Below, one piece after another: positions 11,751 through 24,273 of a DNA stretch of 64,000 bases. How positions within the stretch are numbered: position 1 is the stretch's first letter; every line of letters begins with the position of its first letter. Both the position numbers and the translations under genes were made by a program. The notes under the pieces are model-generated. The model had not been told where the DNA came from, searched no databases, and saw nothing but the letters and a program-made list of their open reading frames with translations. The stretch covers positions 19,976,395 through 20,040,394 of the forward strand of contig NC_065878.1 in NCBI RefSeq assembly GCF_933775445.1, written 5' to 3'. This DNA is from Argentina anserina. Taxonomy: Eukaryota; Streptophyta; Magnoliopsida; Rosales; Rosaceae.

Positions 11751-14700
11751 ATGGCCACGCGATCCTTATGGCGCGCAAAGCTTGCTTTGTCCGCAACCGC
11801 CCTCTTCGGCGGCGCTGCCGCGGCGACAATCACCACCTCCGAAGACCCCTCCATGACTATGAAGCTCTACTCCACCGTCCCCGCCCGCCTCTTCCGCGAC
11901 TCCGTCACAGCCGCCGCCATCGCCTTCGGTACTACCTCTAAACCTCTCTCTCCGCTTTCTTTAACCTCGTCAATATCAGCTCTTCAATTCCACAAATACG
12001 TCGCCGTTTTGGTGCAAACTGTAAAGTAAAAATTGCAGTGAAATTTTGATTATATAAATGTGATTAGGTGTTGTTATAGAGTTAATAGTACTTATTAGTT
12101 TGATATGATTGCATTGCTAGTAGCTGTGGTGTTAGATTGTAACAGAGTTTTCGACATTGCGTTGTGATTTAGATTATGAGTATTCACTGTGGGGATTGGC
12201 TGAAGGAAGCAGTGAGAGATTGAAGGCTAAGCATGAAGTTCACCTCAGGTCTGCGCGTAAATTACAGGAGCTGTGTTTCAAAAATGGAGGAATATATATC
12301 AAGCTCGGTCAACATATCGGACAACTGGTAATGCTTTCGGTTTCTGTGTATAGAGATGGGTTAGTTTAAGTTTCGTGTGATCTTTGTAGAGCCGTTTAAG
12401 TTTTCGACTAAAGAAGTATTGGGTGATTTGTTTTTTTTAATGTTTGTTTGATTCTATATAGGAATATTTGGTGCCGGAGGAGTATGTACATACAATGAGA
12501 GAGTCGATGTTGAATAAATGTCCGGTATCTTCATATGAGCAAGTGTGTGAGGTCATCGAGAAAGAGCTTGGAGATAAGCCGGAGAAAGTATGTGATTGAT
12601 TATTTTTACTAGAATTTATTTTTTTGGCGAGTGTTAGTATATATTGAATATATGGAACTCTGGTGTACTGAGCTAAGTTTTTTTTTTGATGCAGATATTT
12701 TCTGAATTTGATCCTGTTCCAATAGCAAGTGCTTCTCTCGCACAAGTCCATGTCGCTCGCACACATGATGGCAAAAAAGTTGCTGTGAAGGTTCAGTATC
12801 TCAATGTCAACTTGAGTAGTAGTTTTTTTATGCTAAGTGCAATTGAGTAGTATATTAGATGTATAGAAACTTCAAAACACGGATGCTTCTTGCAAAATAT
12901 TAATAGTTTATTTCTTTTCTTATATTTCACCATTCAGGTTCAGCACACTCACATGACAGACACTGCAGCTGCAGACTGTGCTACTGTGGATGTAATTGTG
13001 AACACGTTGCACCGGGTATTCCCTTCTTTTGATTACAGGTATGTAGACTAAAGTAAACTGCCGGTTTATCATCTCACTTGATTTCTGATTAATAATAACA
13101 AGGTCTGGTGGGACACCAGTTTCATAATGCTAAATTCCATAGTTGTTTCTTACATGCATGTAAAAAGTGTAAACCTTATGAGGCAGTTTCATCTTTTTTA
13201 TTGTGAGGCATCTATTTCAGATATGAAACTTCACTGGTAGTGGTTGCTGGTTCTCATTCTTGCTTTCATTTACAGGTGGTTGATTGTGGAGATGCGTGAA
13301 AGTTTACCCAAGGCAAGTTACTAACTATCGTAAACTGATTGACTTCTTCATTAATTGGTAGAAATCTAATTGGCATATCTGCCACTCTTTTTCATGTGTT
13401 TAACCATTTGTATTTTCTTTGATGATGGGAAATTGTGACATGTCTTTTAGAAAATCTTTCATATTCAATAAATTTCAATAAAATTGTTTCTGAGGATCTT
13501 AAATGTTGTCTTAATGTTGTATTTGAACATTGTCTCATGATAGATGTGTTTACCTGGGAATTTTAATAGCAGTATTGTCAATTGACTGTGTCATTGTGGC
13601 AATCAGGAACTAGATTTCTTAAACGAAGCCAAGAACAGTGAGAAATGCCTGCATAATTTTCTGAAGCTTTCTCCTCGAATTGCAGCTTATGTATATGCAC
13701 CAAAGGTGTATTGGAATCTAAGCACCTCAAAGTTGTTGACCATGGAATTTATTGATGGAGCACATGTAAATGATGTCAAGACGCTAAAGAAACTCGGGAT
13801 CCGACCTGATGAAGTTGCGAGACTGGTAAGTTCAAGATCTTCCTCTCATATTTTGACAATAGGTGTTGGCTGTTAAGGCGACCTTGTTTCTGAGAAATTG
13901 ATTGGTCCATCTAGAGTTACATACTTCCCATTTTAAGATCAAGATCAGAAACTATGCGCATAAAGAACTGACTGTGCTATTAATTAAGTGGTGGAGACAT
14001 TGAAAGCCCAACTTTGACTACCCACCGTTGGTTCTTCCAAGTCGTGTGCATTATATTCATTGTTTTGATTGTAGATCTAAGGATATGATACCAAGGACCG
14101 TAAAGATGATACATTATCTGATTCTTCAATTACCTTTTGAGAATAAAATCTTAGCCTTTATAGCTTCTGACAAGTATGATTCCATGTTCTTTCTGCAGGT
14201 CAGTGAAACCTTTGCTGATATGATGTTCAAACATGGGTTTGTGCATTGTGATCCACATGCTGCCAATTTGATAGTTCGTCCTCTACCATCTAGCAGAAGG
14301 AGTATTCTAGGTAAGGCTTTTAAACACTGTCAAGAGTAATTTATCATTTATATTTTAATTAGTAACCATGGCTTTGTATTTCTGATTGGTTAGATGCTAC
14401 CCACTCCTTTGAGAAGATGTTTTCATGCATTCTGATATTTTGATATGCAATAGTTTCTAGATCATGAGCACGACTATAATCTGCTGACAATTTATTTGGT
14501 ACTTCGTATGGAATTTGGTAGCATTTATGATATATGCTATAAATCAGGAAGAGTGTTTAGAACTAATTAATGTTTAAACCATAATAAATTTATTTCCCGA
14601 AATTTTGCATGATCAGATATTGCTGTGGACTGGAAAAGTATTACCACTGTTGTATTTCTGTTGTTGAAATATCTTCTAGGAAAGTGTAATATTGCCTACA

Positions 14701-15787
14701 CCATGGGTATCTCATATGTTTCCCTCCACTTCTCATGTACAGGCAAGAGAAAACCACAGTTGGTACTTCTAGACCATGGTCTTTATAAAGAACTTGACGA
14801 TGAGACCAGAACAAACTATGCTGAACTTTGGAAGGTACATCTTTGCTTTTCTTGGAGTGACTTTCTTTGATTTTATAGGCACTTACTTTGCTGTCTTCTC
14901 TAATTTATTGCAGGGATTAATATTTTCTGATGCTAATGCAATAAAGAAATATAGTGCGAAATTAGGTGCCGGAGAGGATCTGTATGCTTTGTTTGCAGGA
15001 ATTCTTACTATGAGGCCTTGGAATAGGGTCATTGACACATCCGTTGATCACTTGGTTATACAAGGAAATGACAGTGACCGGTCTGAACTTCAGGTGAGCT
15101 CTTGTATTGGGTAAAAGTGCATTTCATAGTGGTTATCGTTTCAGACTTGTGTCATATGCTGCTATATCATTACCCAATATGTACTAACTCATAGTACAAA
15201 TCTAGATATTCAGAATGTTTTCAAGGACTGGAATCAACTTATGGAGGAGGGTTACAATCCTTGCAATTTCAAATCTTTTTTTATGCTATCTGTTTGAGGT
15301 GGATAGCTTAAACATACAACAACACTTTGTGGTTGATCTAGATAGCTTGCTTAAACTACTTTGGTATCTTATTTGGCAGATGTATGCCTCTCAGTACTTC
15401 CCCCAAATTACAGAGCTTCTAAGGAGGCTGCCACGTGTAATTCTCTTAATGCTGAAAACTAATGATTGTTTACGATCAGTGAGCAACGCTTTGGTATGAT
15501 ATTGCTCTCACCTATCTGTCTATATTAGGAGTTATGACTAAATTTTGAACCAGTTTATTGAAATTTTCTTCAAACAGTTGCAGGAACCTTCTCTCGAGAC
15601 ATTCATGATTGTTGGAAGGATTTCTTCTGAAGCCATCATTGAGGCAAAACTACAAAAGAGGTCCATTTTCTCTTGGTTGAGCGCCTGCTTAGATGAAATG
15701 CGGTTAGAAGCTCGCCTCTTTATAATGCGAGTAGCCTTGTGGTTTTTGCGACTCAGGAGATTGTCTTGGCAGTTGGCACTGAAATAA
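11751..15787 (+). CDS. ATH9: ABC1-family atypical protein kinase (ADCK1-like, Arabidopsis ATH9 class)
   Basis: Twelve exons: 11751-11928, 12173-12327, 12462-12587, 12695-12790, 12938-13038, 13276-13312, 13607-13825, 14199-14310, 14743-14834, 14914-15093, 15380-15493, 15578-15787; 539 residues. Family hallmarks appear in order: the KLGQ motif (residues 103-106), an Ala-rich nucleotide loop (ASASLAQVH, about 164-172), VAVK with the ATP-contacting lysine (185), the catalytic loop HCDPHAAN (320-327) and the metal-binding DHG (352-354) that replaces DFG. The N-terminus ([20 protein letters not shown]) is basic and Ala-rich, which suggests mitochondrial targeting. ABC1 kinases act in quinone and lipid metabolism of mitochondria and plastids; the substrate of this class is not known to me. 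The intron after residue 231 begins with GC (13313). The length equals what I recall for Arabidopsis ATH9 (538). The last exon could instead start at 15584, losing two residues. Confidence 0.9.
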
Positions 15788-17750
15788 TGATGCGGATATT
15801 CAATATATAGATATGGCTCACAAACTCGGGATTGGTGATACTAAAATCATTTCTGTTCTCACCCAAAAATGGGTTACACATTTTTTGTCTCCATAATCCA
15901 AGCATCTCCATCTACATGAAGGGTCTCTTGAGTATGGATTGACAGGTGATTTTTTGACGTGATGAAGGAATGCATAAACTGCATTCCATTACCATTCTTG
16001 TGTGCATATAAAACTTGACAAAATCCTCTGGGACTTGATCAATGTTGCAGAAACTCACCAAAATGGACTGGCTATTTGTCCAGGAATTCATTTATATGCT
16101 TATAAGCATAGAATCCTATTAACTTTTGAAACTGATTCTTTTAGTGATAACTTGACTATTGTATTCTTATGTGGAAAAATGATCCTATTGAATTACCATA
16201 CAAGCTGCATATTGCATGTTTATCTAAACAAAGCATTGGATGGAATAATTACAATGGTTGGTTTATCTGTTCAAGCACACTGGCTGTCCTTTGTTGTTCA
16301 GGATCTTATGAGTATGAAAATAAATAGAATAAATGCCGCACTTTCTGTTAGTTTGTTTATTAATTCCAGCAGGCTTTTACTGTCCCTTTCTATCCTTTCC
16401 CAATCAATATTGTCTATTGTCTAGTGCTAGTTTGCTACTTTTTACTATGCTGGAAAGGCTTTCGTTTGCTCTGGACTATAGCTCTGTTCTTGTACATTGG
16501 TTCATCTCTTTCTGAACTTTCCTAATATAACAGCTGCATATCTGCTTCTCTCATGGAACATGTCTGCAGGGAAAATATAAAGGGTAAGTAGCTAATGACG
16601 CAGAGACCCTGATGGCGTCAGGTACTGCTTGACTAATTTTGAACCTGTTTGCGATCGAAGTGACTCAAGTGATGAGAATGTGGATCACCATATGATTCAC
16701 AATTTATTTCATGGTCACAGCCTTGGCTGGTAGTTGGTACTCGTTGAACCAATATAAGGTACATTAATGTGTATGCATGGTTGGGTGGCCTATCATTCAC
16801 CTGCTTCATCTTCCCTATCAGATCCTCTGACAGTCTGACTGTAGGCTTTATTTTCATGACGGTTTTCCTTGTAGAGTAAATGCCAACTAATAATTGAAGA
16901 AAGGGTCTACAAGTCGTTCTTTTTTCTTTTGCTATATAGTTCATGCCTGAGGTTTTCTGTGGGTTTTAGGTTGAGTATGGTTCCAATTAACTCCAATCAT
17001 TGCCTTCTCAAAAAAAAAAATTAACCACAATCATTCGAGAAAAAAACTGCCAATGTGTACTCTTATTGTGGTTGTAAATTGTGAGGGGTTTTGAGCTGTT
17101 TAAAGATTATTATGTTTCTCTTGCCATCAGACGACCGCAGTAGCCTCGATTTTCAAACTCCAACATGTGGGGTTCTCAAATCAATGGAGAAAACTTAATA
17201 ATCTTTGTTATGGTATGTGCATACATACAGTAAAAATATTCTCATAACCTAGAATGTCGTATGTTTCAAAGAATGAAACTTTGTAGCATAGTAACTAAAT
17301 ATCTAGAGATGAATCTATCCCTAGTAGAGTTGACACACCATAATTGTAGGCTTGAAGGTTTAAGTCATGTTAGAAATTCTTACTACATGCAAATAGACGT
17401 ATAATCTTAGTCATTTATATGATGAGACCGCTTGTACATCTGTATTCACAAGGAGTCGTGTATTTGTGCGTCTGTGTATTTACTAATTACCCTCTCTCTA
17501 TATAAACCGGGCCTAGGCTTTCCTTGTAAATCACTAAATTTCACCCGTGTCATCAGAAAACTGAATGGTCTCGCATGAGTCGCATGGCAGATTGATAGTG
17601 TTACACCGATAAAAACAAGAGTAAAACAAACACTAAAAGTAAGAATCGAAACAAAGAGTTAGGTGCCTGCCTATATCTTACATTACTACAAAGAGCACCA
17701 GTCATCGGCGAGTCTTCTTCTTCACCCATTTCCCACTTTCTTATTCGCTC
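15788..17750. other. 3' UTR of the kinase gene, then a gene-free interval
   Basis: Two ORFs of 60-140 codons on the plus strand (16002-16515) and one on the minus strand (16633-16944) show no domain, signal or codon pattern that would support a gene. The rest is AT-rich. Confidence 0.4.
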
Positions 17751-17774
17751 AGAGAGAGAGAGAGAGAGAGAGAG
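17751..17774 (+). repeat. (AG)12 microsatellite in the 5' leader of the GDSL gene
   Basis: Twelve uninterrupted AG units end 10 bases before the ATG at 17785. GA/CT tracts in 5' leaders are common in plants, can affect expression and vary in length between accessions. Confidence 0.9.
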
Positions 17775-17784
17775 TCTGAGAAAA

Positions 17785-20077
17785 ATGGTGGGACCGGCGA
17801 GGCCTCAGTTTGTTCTATTCGGATCCTCCATAGTCCAGCTCAGCTTCATCCACGGCGGTTGGGGCGCCATTCTCTCCGACCTCTACGCCCGCAAAGTAAC
17901 AATCTTGAGGCCCAATCTCATTGTTCTTTCTTCCTTTGTATATGAATGTGGGAACCATTTAAGACTGTCCTGGAATTTTCACTCTCATTTTGGGTTTTGC
18001 TCTAATCTTTGAAACCTTTGTTGGGTTTGTGATGTTGTTGCAGGCAGACGTATTGCTGCGTGGTTACTTCGGATGGAATTCACGGCGTGCTGTAGAGGTG
18101 CTTGATCAAGTTTTTCCCAAGGTAATTTTTTTTCCGGTGAATTCAGACTGCCGTGTTTCAAAGCTTATGTTAATTCATATATTAATGATATTTGGAGGCA
18201 ACTTGTGAGGAGAACACCCTTTTACACGGGAGTATAAAACTATTATTGGTCAATTTCCCATCTTGAGAGGAACATGATATGGGTTTTGGAGAATTTTGTC
18301 GAAATTTTAATACACCAATAACAGAGTTTGTGCATGTCTGGTACTCTGGTTGTCTGCTGAAGTTGCTTTTAAGCATAGGATGACATGAAGACTGAACACA
18401 TTTTATGAGACCTTGTTCTTTGTTTGTGCTCCTTATTAGTTTTATAATTTGTATCCATCTGGTGTGTTATAATTGATTGCTAAAAGGCTAAAACCACTTT
18501 CCCATCTTGCCAAAGCCCACAGTTGCCACAAACATCAAAGTATCGTACTACTAAAAGCCTGTAAGATACATTTGTCACAGAAAAAAAAAAAACCTACATG
18601 GAGATTGTCTGATCTCAGTGATGTATATATAGGATGCAGCTGTTCAACCTTCTTTGGTGATAGTCTATTTTGGCGGTAATGATTCTATGGGGCCTCATCC
18701 ATCTGGGCTAGGACCTCATGTACCACTGCCTGAGTATGTCGAGAACATGAGGAAGATTGCAACTCATCTCCAGGTACATTATTCACTCGTAAAATATTTC
18801 AGCTTTTCAGTTGATTAGTTATACAGTTTAGTGGAGCGAGCGCAGATAGGTCTGAACGTACATGTAGGATTAGACCATCTATTGACTTCTGCATAAGTGC
18901 ATATGTCTGCAACATGTTTCAATTCAGAACCCTTTATGAAATATTATCAGAGATATAACTGACAATGGTTCAGCATTGTAAGTTTGTAACACAATGTATT
19001 TGTAAACAGAGCCTTTCTGAGTCAACACGCATCATTATTCTTAGTTCACCTCCTGTGAATGAGGCTACGATTCGTGCAAATAAAAGGTGCTCAGATGCAA
19101 CTCTTGTACTGGTATTTTACCTTTTCTCGTATATCTGATATCCTAAAGCATGTGTTTGCTCTTGCACAAACAAAAACAGTCCGTATCTCAGCGAGTTAGT
19201 AAGAACGAATGAGCTATGCCAACATTATTCAGAAGCTTGTATAAAGCTATGCCAGGAAATGGATATCAAGGTGGTTGATCTATTTACAGCAATACAGAAA
19301 GGAGAGAACTGTTTTACGTAAGTTAGCCTGACTACGTTGCTCTCTCACCTTTTCCATTCTGCCTTTGACATTTGCATTGTCATGCTGATATATTCTTGTA
19401 CCATCCACTGTCTGACATAAGGTCTCAGTTCCCTCAAACTCGGCAAAATCCACTTTATTCCCTATTAGGTTGATTACTTATTGGTATGCAGCCACTTTTT
19501 TACAGTTGGTTTGCTGTTATATCTTCAGATGTTGGCTTACATGTATGCCTCTCTAAGAACCTTTTTTTAAATAATATAACCACTCTTTATTCCTCTATGA
19601 AGTGGTTTTTAGTTTATAGCTCATACACTGTCTATTGAAAACATGAATACTAAATGTCTGCTTTCTCCAAATAGAAGGTTTTTATTTTCTATCCCATATT
19701 GCTTAAAAAGACTAATGGTCACTCTTTGACATGCACTGATATCCACTGGATTGTATGATTTGGCAGGTGAAATAAATCTCAATAAACTGTTTTCATGTGG
19801 TTAGAAATATTGTGATCCCTGTACATCTAACTTGGAGTTTTTTATTTTGATTTTCAGAGATGGGATTCATTTATCAGCTGAAGGGAGCAAAATAGTGGCG
19901 GAGGAGATACTAAAAGTACTGAGAGAAGCTGATTGGAATCCAAGTTTACACTGGAAATCCATGCCAACAGAATTTGCAGAGGATTCACCATATGATCTCG
20001 TTGCGGCCGATGGATTGACGACGTTAAATCCCTCAGAATGGACGTTTTATAGAGACCTTCACTGGAACTCTCTCTAA
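17785..20077 (+). CDS. GDSL/SGNH-family esterase (isoamyl-acetate-hydrolase-like, Arabidopsis At2g38180 class)
   Basis: Six exons: 17785-17895, 18044-18121, 18633-18773, 19010-19086, 19180-19317, 19858-20077; 254 residues. The family hydrolyses ester bonds of small esters or lipids with a Ser-Asp-His triad. Block I reads FGSSIVQ (residues 12-18), with nucleophile Ser15 and Gly13. Where most members have GDS, this has GSS, as does the Arabidopsis relative as I recall it. Block III is GGNDS (Gly77/78, Asn79) and block V is DGIHL (Asp183, His186), so the catalytic residues are complete. HGGWGAILSDLYARK and a WNSRRA segment match the short, single-domain IAH1-like branch. No signal peptide is seen, so a cytosolic location is likely. 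The C-terminus WTFYRDLHWNSL is somewhat unlike the relative and could be variable. Confidence 0.9.
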
Positions 20078-20640
20078 AAAAATAGAAATATCAGCTAAAG
20101 AGAGTTCCAGTGAAACTCCTTAAAATAGAGAGCACCTCTTAGGGGCTGTGTAGTTGCATATTGAACTCTAAACTCATGCAGTATTGCACGGAACACAAGT
20201 TTGATCACGGTGCTGCTCATAATGTAGCTCAACATTAGTCTCATTATATTTAATGCGTCTGCAATTTGGTTCTAGTAGAGTTATATTCTAGGCATAGCTT
20301 GGTAAAAGACTTGATTTGTAACAGACTACTGTTCCTTTCCCATATTGACAATCATTCTCGCTTGTTTGCCTCTAGATTCTCGTAGTAATTCATTGTTCCT
20401 AATTACTACTCTCAGAAATGTGAAGCCAACAACGTTGGAATTAACAAAGGTAGAAGGCTACTTGTACCCGACCCGAGCTTTAATAAATCGGGTTCGGTGT
20501 TAGGCCCAAATTGAAGCGAAGCAAAGCAAAAGCAAAATAGTTTAAAGTGAGAACGCCCTATAATTTGGAGTTTCCCTCCCTTTTTTTAACCTCAAAAATT
20601 TGAGATCCCTATTTCTTCCCTCCCTTTCTATTTCTATCTA
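20078..20640. other. Intergenic interval between the GDSL and PSF3 genes
   Basis: Just after the stop, the sequence GGAACTCTCTCTAAAAAAAT and a following near-inverse (AGAGAGTTCCAGTGAAACTC) could form a hairpin in the 3' UTR. The remainder shows nothing notable. A CT- and TATC-rich leader begins near 20620. Confidence 0.35.
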
Positions 20641-20673
20641 TCTATCTCTCTCAGATTTCGAGCGACTATTCAG

Positions 20674-21213
20674 GTAAGTCTCAGCTTCGATTCAATGTGT
20701 TGAATTTTACCCTCATCAATTTCAGTTTCATATTTGTATTCTCCCATTTCCGATCTGGCTTTGGGTTTCCGAGAATCAATTGGGGTTTGTTCGATTGCGG
20801 TTCTTGTTTTTAAGTCGGGATGTGTATGTTTTACCGGTTGGGTTTTTCTGGGCTCAAGCTCTTTTCCCTGAGAGACTTAAGTATTCAGCTCGATTTTTGC
20901 ATGCTTCTGGGGGGTTTCGCTCCCAATTTGAATCTGGAAATGCTTCGTGGAATTCACAACTTATTGATATTGGTGTTCATCATTCTGGGTTATTGGCGTT
21001 AGTTCATACATATTCAATTGGTGGTAATTGAATATGAGCCCGTAAAGTCATAATGCTGCCTTAATGTGTCACTGAGATATGAGAATTTCGAAGAAAGTCG
21101 GATTGGTTTAGAGTATTGATTGTTGAATGAGTGTGAAAGTTGTAATATATTAACTGTACCACGTTTTGGGTTTTGGTGCTTTGTGTGATATATTAGCCGG
21201 TTCGTTGCTTCAG
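20674..21213 (+). other. Intron in the 5' UTR of PSF3
   Basis: CAG|GTAAGTC at 20674 is a strong donor after a CT-rich leader, and TTGCTTCAG ending at 21213 is a good acceptor 67 bases before the PSF3 ATG. Short ORFs inside (20780-21031) lack any resemblance to proteins. First introns in plant leaders often enhance expression. Confidence 0.55.
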
Positions 21214-21230
21214 GAATTTGTCTTGGAGAG

Positions 21231-21248
21231 ATGCAAGGAAGATTTTGA
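21231..21248 (+). CDS. Short upstream ORF in the PSF3 leader (MQGRF)
   Basis: After the UTR intron, the first ATG is not that of PSF3 but opens a 5-codon frame ending in TGA, 32 bases before the PSF3 start. If translated it might reduce or tune PSF3 synthesis. Nothing shows that it is conserved. Confidence 0.35.
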   Translation: MQGRF

Positions 21249-21280
21249 GGACCCTGCAAGTGGAACTTTTTGTTGGTATA

Positions 21281-23065
21281 ATGGGAAATTACTATGACAT
21301 TGACGATATTCTTGCCGAGGAAGAGGTTAGTTCTCGTCTCGTTGTACTGCGGATTAGTGAATTTCATCTGCTTTGTTTACATGTGTTCTGAATGTCTTTG
21401 TTGTTTCAATCGCAGCTTGTGTCGGCCGTTTTCCAGAAAGGGGCAAATGGGGTTGGGATTGATCCTAGTGCTGATGCCTATGGTGTGAGTGACCGCAGTT
21501 GATTTGGAATAGGTGGTACTTGGGGAAATGGTCATTTCTTATATCTTCTTGGGTGTGTGTTTTCAGGTTGAACCAGGTTCAAAAGTCAAGCTGCCGTTTT
21601 GGCTTGCTTACGAATTACACGTCCGACAAGTAGTAACGATGAAGCTTCCTGCGTGTTTCAGTCAACAGTAATGATCCTTATACTTCAATTTTAACATTTT
21701 AAGTTGCCAAGTTGTAGGGTTGAGCTTCTTTCCCCTTTTAGCCATTATCTGGTTTACAGTCATTAAAATACTATTAGGTTCTGAAATGTGATTTCTAGAA
21801 ATTCCAAGTCTGATAGTTTATGTTTCTGTTGTTACATAATGGAATGGTATAAATTGGTAGACCTGAAAAATTGTTAGAAATTTAGTGTGACTATGAAGAA
21901 TGGCTTGTCTGACTAAGTACATAGTAATTGGATTATACAGTTAACACCAGTGGTTTATTCTTTATCAGAACAAGGCTAGAACTGGGGGCTGACGGTAAAG
22001 CTGTGAACTTGAGATCTCGATGTTTATACTTCTATGAATTTGGATGCAAGATAGCACCACTGTGAGTCTCTCTTTCAGTGTGCATAATTTTCGCAGTACT
22101 TTCTTCTTCTGGGGGTATTCCTTTAGGTGATGTTACAATGGGTATATGTATGTTCTTTGATGATAGAGGGGTGATAGTGTACATGCCTAGAAATCAATTA
22201 TGGATTAACTTATTTGTTACTGTGAGTTTGGTTCTTTGTCAATGTGGATGTGAAGATTATTCTAAGGAAACTCAATTTCCTAGGTACTTATATTGATGCT
22301 ATTCAAAATTGTCAGGGAAAGGAAAGTTATTTCCTATGCTAATCAGCAAAAATAAAATAAAAACATTCCTCGCATTATACTGAGGAAAAGATATCTATCT
22401 CTTATTGCTCCATCACCTGCCCCCTTTCACTCTATTTATGCAATTAGCTCGAATTTATATGTTATACTGGTAAATATATGTTTTTAACGGATGTTGGAAA
22501 TAGGCTACTCAAATTCACTTTAATGGTGAGTAACTGAATATTATGTCAAAATCAAAGCAATGCATCCTGATGATTTCCTTATTTATGTTGTTTTGGTGAT
22601 AAGTTGGGCATATGATTAAGCTGTGCTGTCGCATCTAATTTTGTTTGACCTCCTAGTTTATGTACTATATGCTGTCCATGTTTTCGTAGCCTGAAATATT
22701 ATTTGTTCTTCTTCAATCATGGATAGGGTTGGGGACAGAGATATGGGGTCATTCCTATTATCTGCATTTAGGAACAGGTACCAGGAAGTCCTGGCCAAGG
22801 CACATTCTGCAGCATATACAGCAGCTTCAAAACTCTTGACGCTCCTAACAAAAGAAGAAATCAACTGTGAGTTATCACTGTTTTGATCACATCTTCTAAA
22901 ATTGTTTCTCAACCTCTTATATGAATGCTGACAATTGTTATGGATATAATTGCAGTATATGAAGCGGCTCAATCCTCCATGGCAGCCTTTAAGAAGTGGC
23001 GGATGGGTGGCCCTAGATTACAGAGAGCTAACGTACTTGGGAGGAAGAGGAAATCAACTGACTAG
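21281..23065 (+). CDS. PSF3: GINS complex subunit PSF3
   Basis: Six coding exons: 21281-21325, 21416-21484, 21567-21667, 21969-22061, 22727-22866, 22956-23065; 185 residues. PSF3 is one of four GINS proteins (Sld5, Psf1-3) that, with Cdc45 and MCM2-7, form the CMG helicase of nuclear DNA replication. The N-terminus MGNYYDIDDILAEEE is the typical PSF3 start and is followed by a beta-strand domain (VEPGSKVKLPFWLAYELH). A helical domain then holds CLYFYEFGCKIAPLVGDRD and LYEAAQSSMAAFKKWRMGG, both very characteristic. The length is normal for plant PSF3 (about 185-190). The ATG at 21281 fits the family N-terminus exactly; the short upstream ORF and UTR intron precede it. Expression is expected in dividing cells. 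Confidence 0.93.
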
Positions 23066-23916
23066 TTGAAATATTGAAATATTTACTCTGCTTCACCTTG
23101 TCTGAAACATTGTAGCAATTTGATACACACTTTTGGCGCGTGTATAATCATAGTAAGTCTGTATTATCACTATTATGTAACATAACTTCATAAGCTTGAG
23201 AGCAGTACTTCATTCGTTAAGTTAAACTCTGTACTTGCACTCTTGCAGATCCAAAGTTCCAAAGAATGTAACCCCTCTCGTCCCAACATAACATTGTGAA
23301 GAGCAATTTATCGACGAGGTATTTAGCTCACCGAAAGGAATAAATAGTAATCTACGTCAACAAATATTACAGTACAAACTGGAAGTGCCCTAGTAGCTTA
23401 TAGCTACGCTCATCAACCTGATGCTACAATGCATGTCTCACACGTTCACGATAATAGCTCAAATTTTTAATCATAATTTTGTTTTTTGACACAAAAAAAG
23501 AAGAAGAAAAGAAGCAAAACTACAATTCTACAAAACAAAGCAAAACTCATGTATAGTTCATCCAAGCAGAATGCAAGGAACATTGAATACGGAGAACAAT
23601 GTTTGGCTAGTAAAGATTATGAGCGAAATCCGTTAAATGATTAGCCACGACATTAGCCTCCTGACGTACATAATGAATATGATAGAATGAATCAACGATC
23701 AAAAGTGGCCGAGCTGATAAAATCTTCGTGCGAGAATCATCCAGGTCCAAATCCAGCCGACGCTTCTCAACTTTTTCTACGAGGCCAAATCGGACGGGAG
23801 GATGACGTTGTTGATTTCAGTACGTAATACCTATTATTAAATTTTTTTCCTTTAAGTTGTATTTATTGTCTAAAACAGACAAAAGAAACCGACTTAATTT
23901 CCATGCAGCAGCTCAC
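23066..23916. other. Interval between PSF3 and the ELF4-type gene
   Basis: PSF3 3' UTR, then AT-rich DNA. A possible 3' splice site (CCATGCAG) ends at 23907, a few bases before the ELF4-type ATG, so the leader may contain an intron. No evening element (AAAATATCT) was noticed here. Confidence 0.35.
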
Positions 23917-24273
23917 ATGACCACCCGCGACTCCTCCTCCGGGCTCGACTCTTCCAGCATCAGCATGGACGACCAACCCTCCCTTAAACGCACCGTTTCA
24001 CTAGATCCCCAACCCGGCGGCGAGCTCTGGGCCGACAATTTCAACCGCAGCTTCCGCCAGGTCCAGGCCGTCCTCGACCGCAACCGCGCCCTCATCCAGC
24101 AAGTCAACGACAACCACCAGTCCCGCCTTCCCGCCAACATGGTCAAGAACGTCGCCCTCATCCAGGAGATCAACGGCAACATCTCCAAGGTCGTCTCCCT
24201 CTACTCCGACCTGTCGTCTGATTTCTCCACCGTCTTTCACAGCAACAAGGACGACGACAAGAGCCGCCAGTAG
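23917..24273 (+). CDS. ELF4: EARLY FLOWERING 4 (ELF4)-type circadian clock protein
   Basis: A single coding exon of 118 residues. ELF4 is a small helical nuclear protein that joins ELF3 and LUX in the evening complex, repressing clock and growth genes at night. The conserved DUF1313 core is present: WADNFNRSFRQVQAVLDRNR, ALIQQVNDNHQSRLPANMVK, and NVALIQEINGNISKVVSLYS. This closely follows Arabidopsis ELF4 and not the more distant ELF4-L2/3/4 branch. The N-terminus (MTTRDSSSGLDSSSIS) and the C-terminal tail are Ser- and Asp-rich and less conserved. The frame is open further upstream to 23857, but the ATG at 23917 was chosen because it follows a probable splice acceptor and because the upstream residues look non-coding. 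The coding part is GC-rich compared with its surroundings. Confidence 0.9.
   Translation: MTTRDSSSGLDSSSISMDDQPSLKRTVSLDPQPGGELWADNFNRSFRQVQAVLDRNRALIQQVNDNHQSRLPANMVKNVALIQEINGNISKVVSLYSDLSSDFSTVFHSNKDDDKSRQ

Noticed and set aside
16002..16515. Two plus-strand ORFs downstream of the kinase gene
   Set aside because: No domain, no conserved motif, AT-rich codon use; likely 3' flank.
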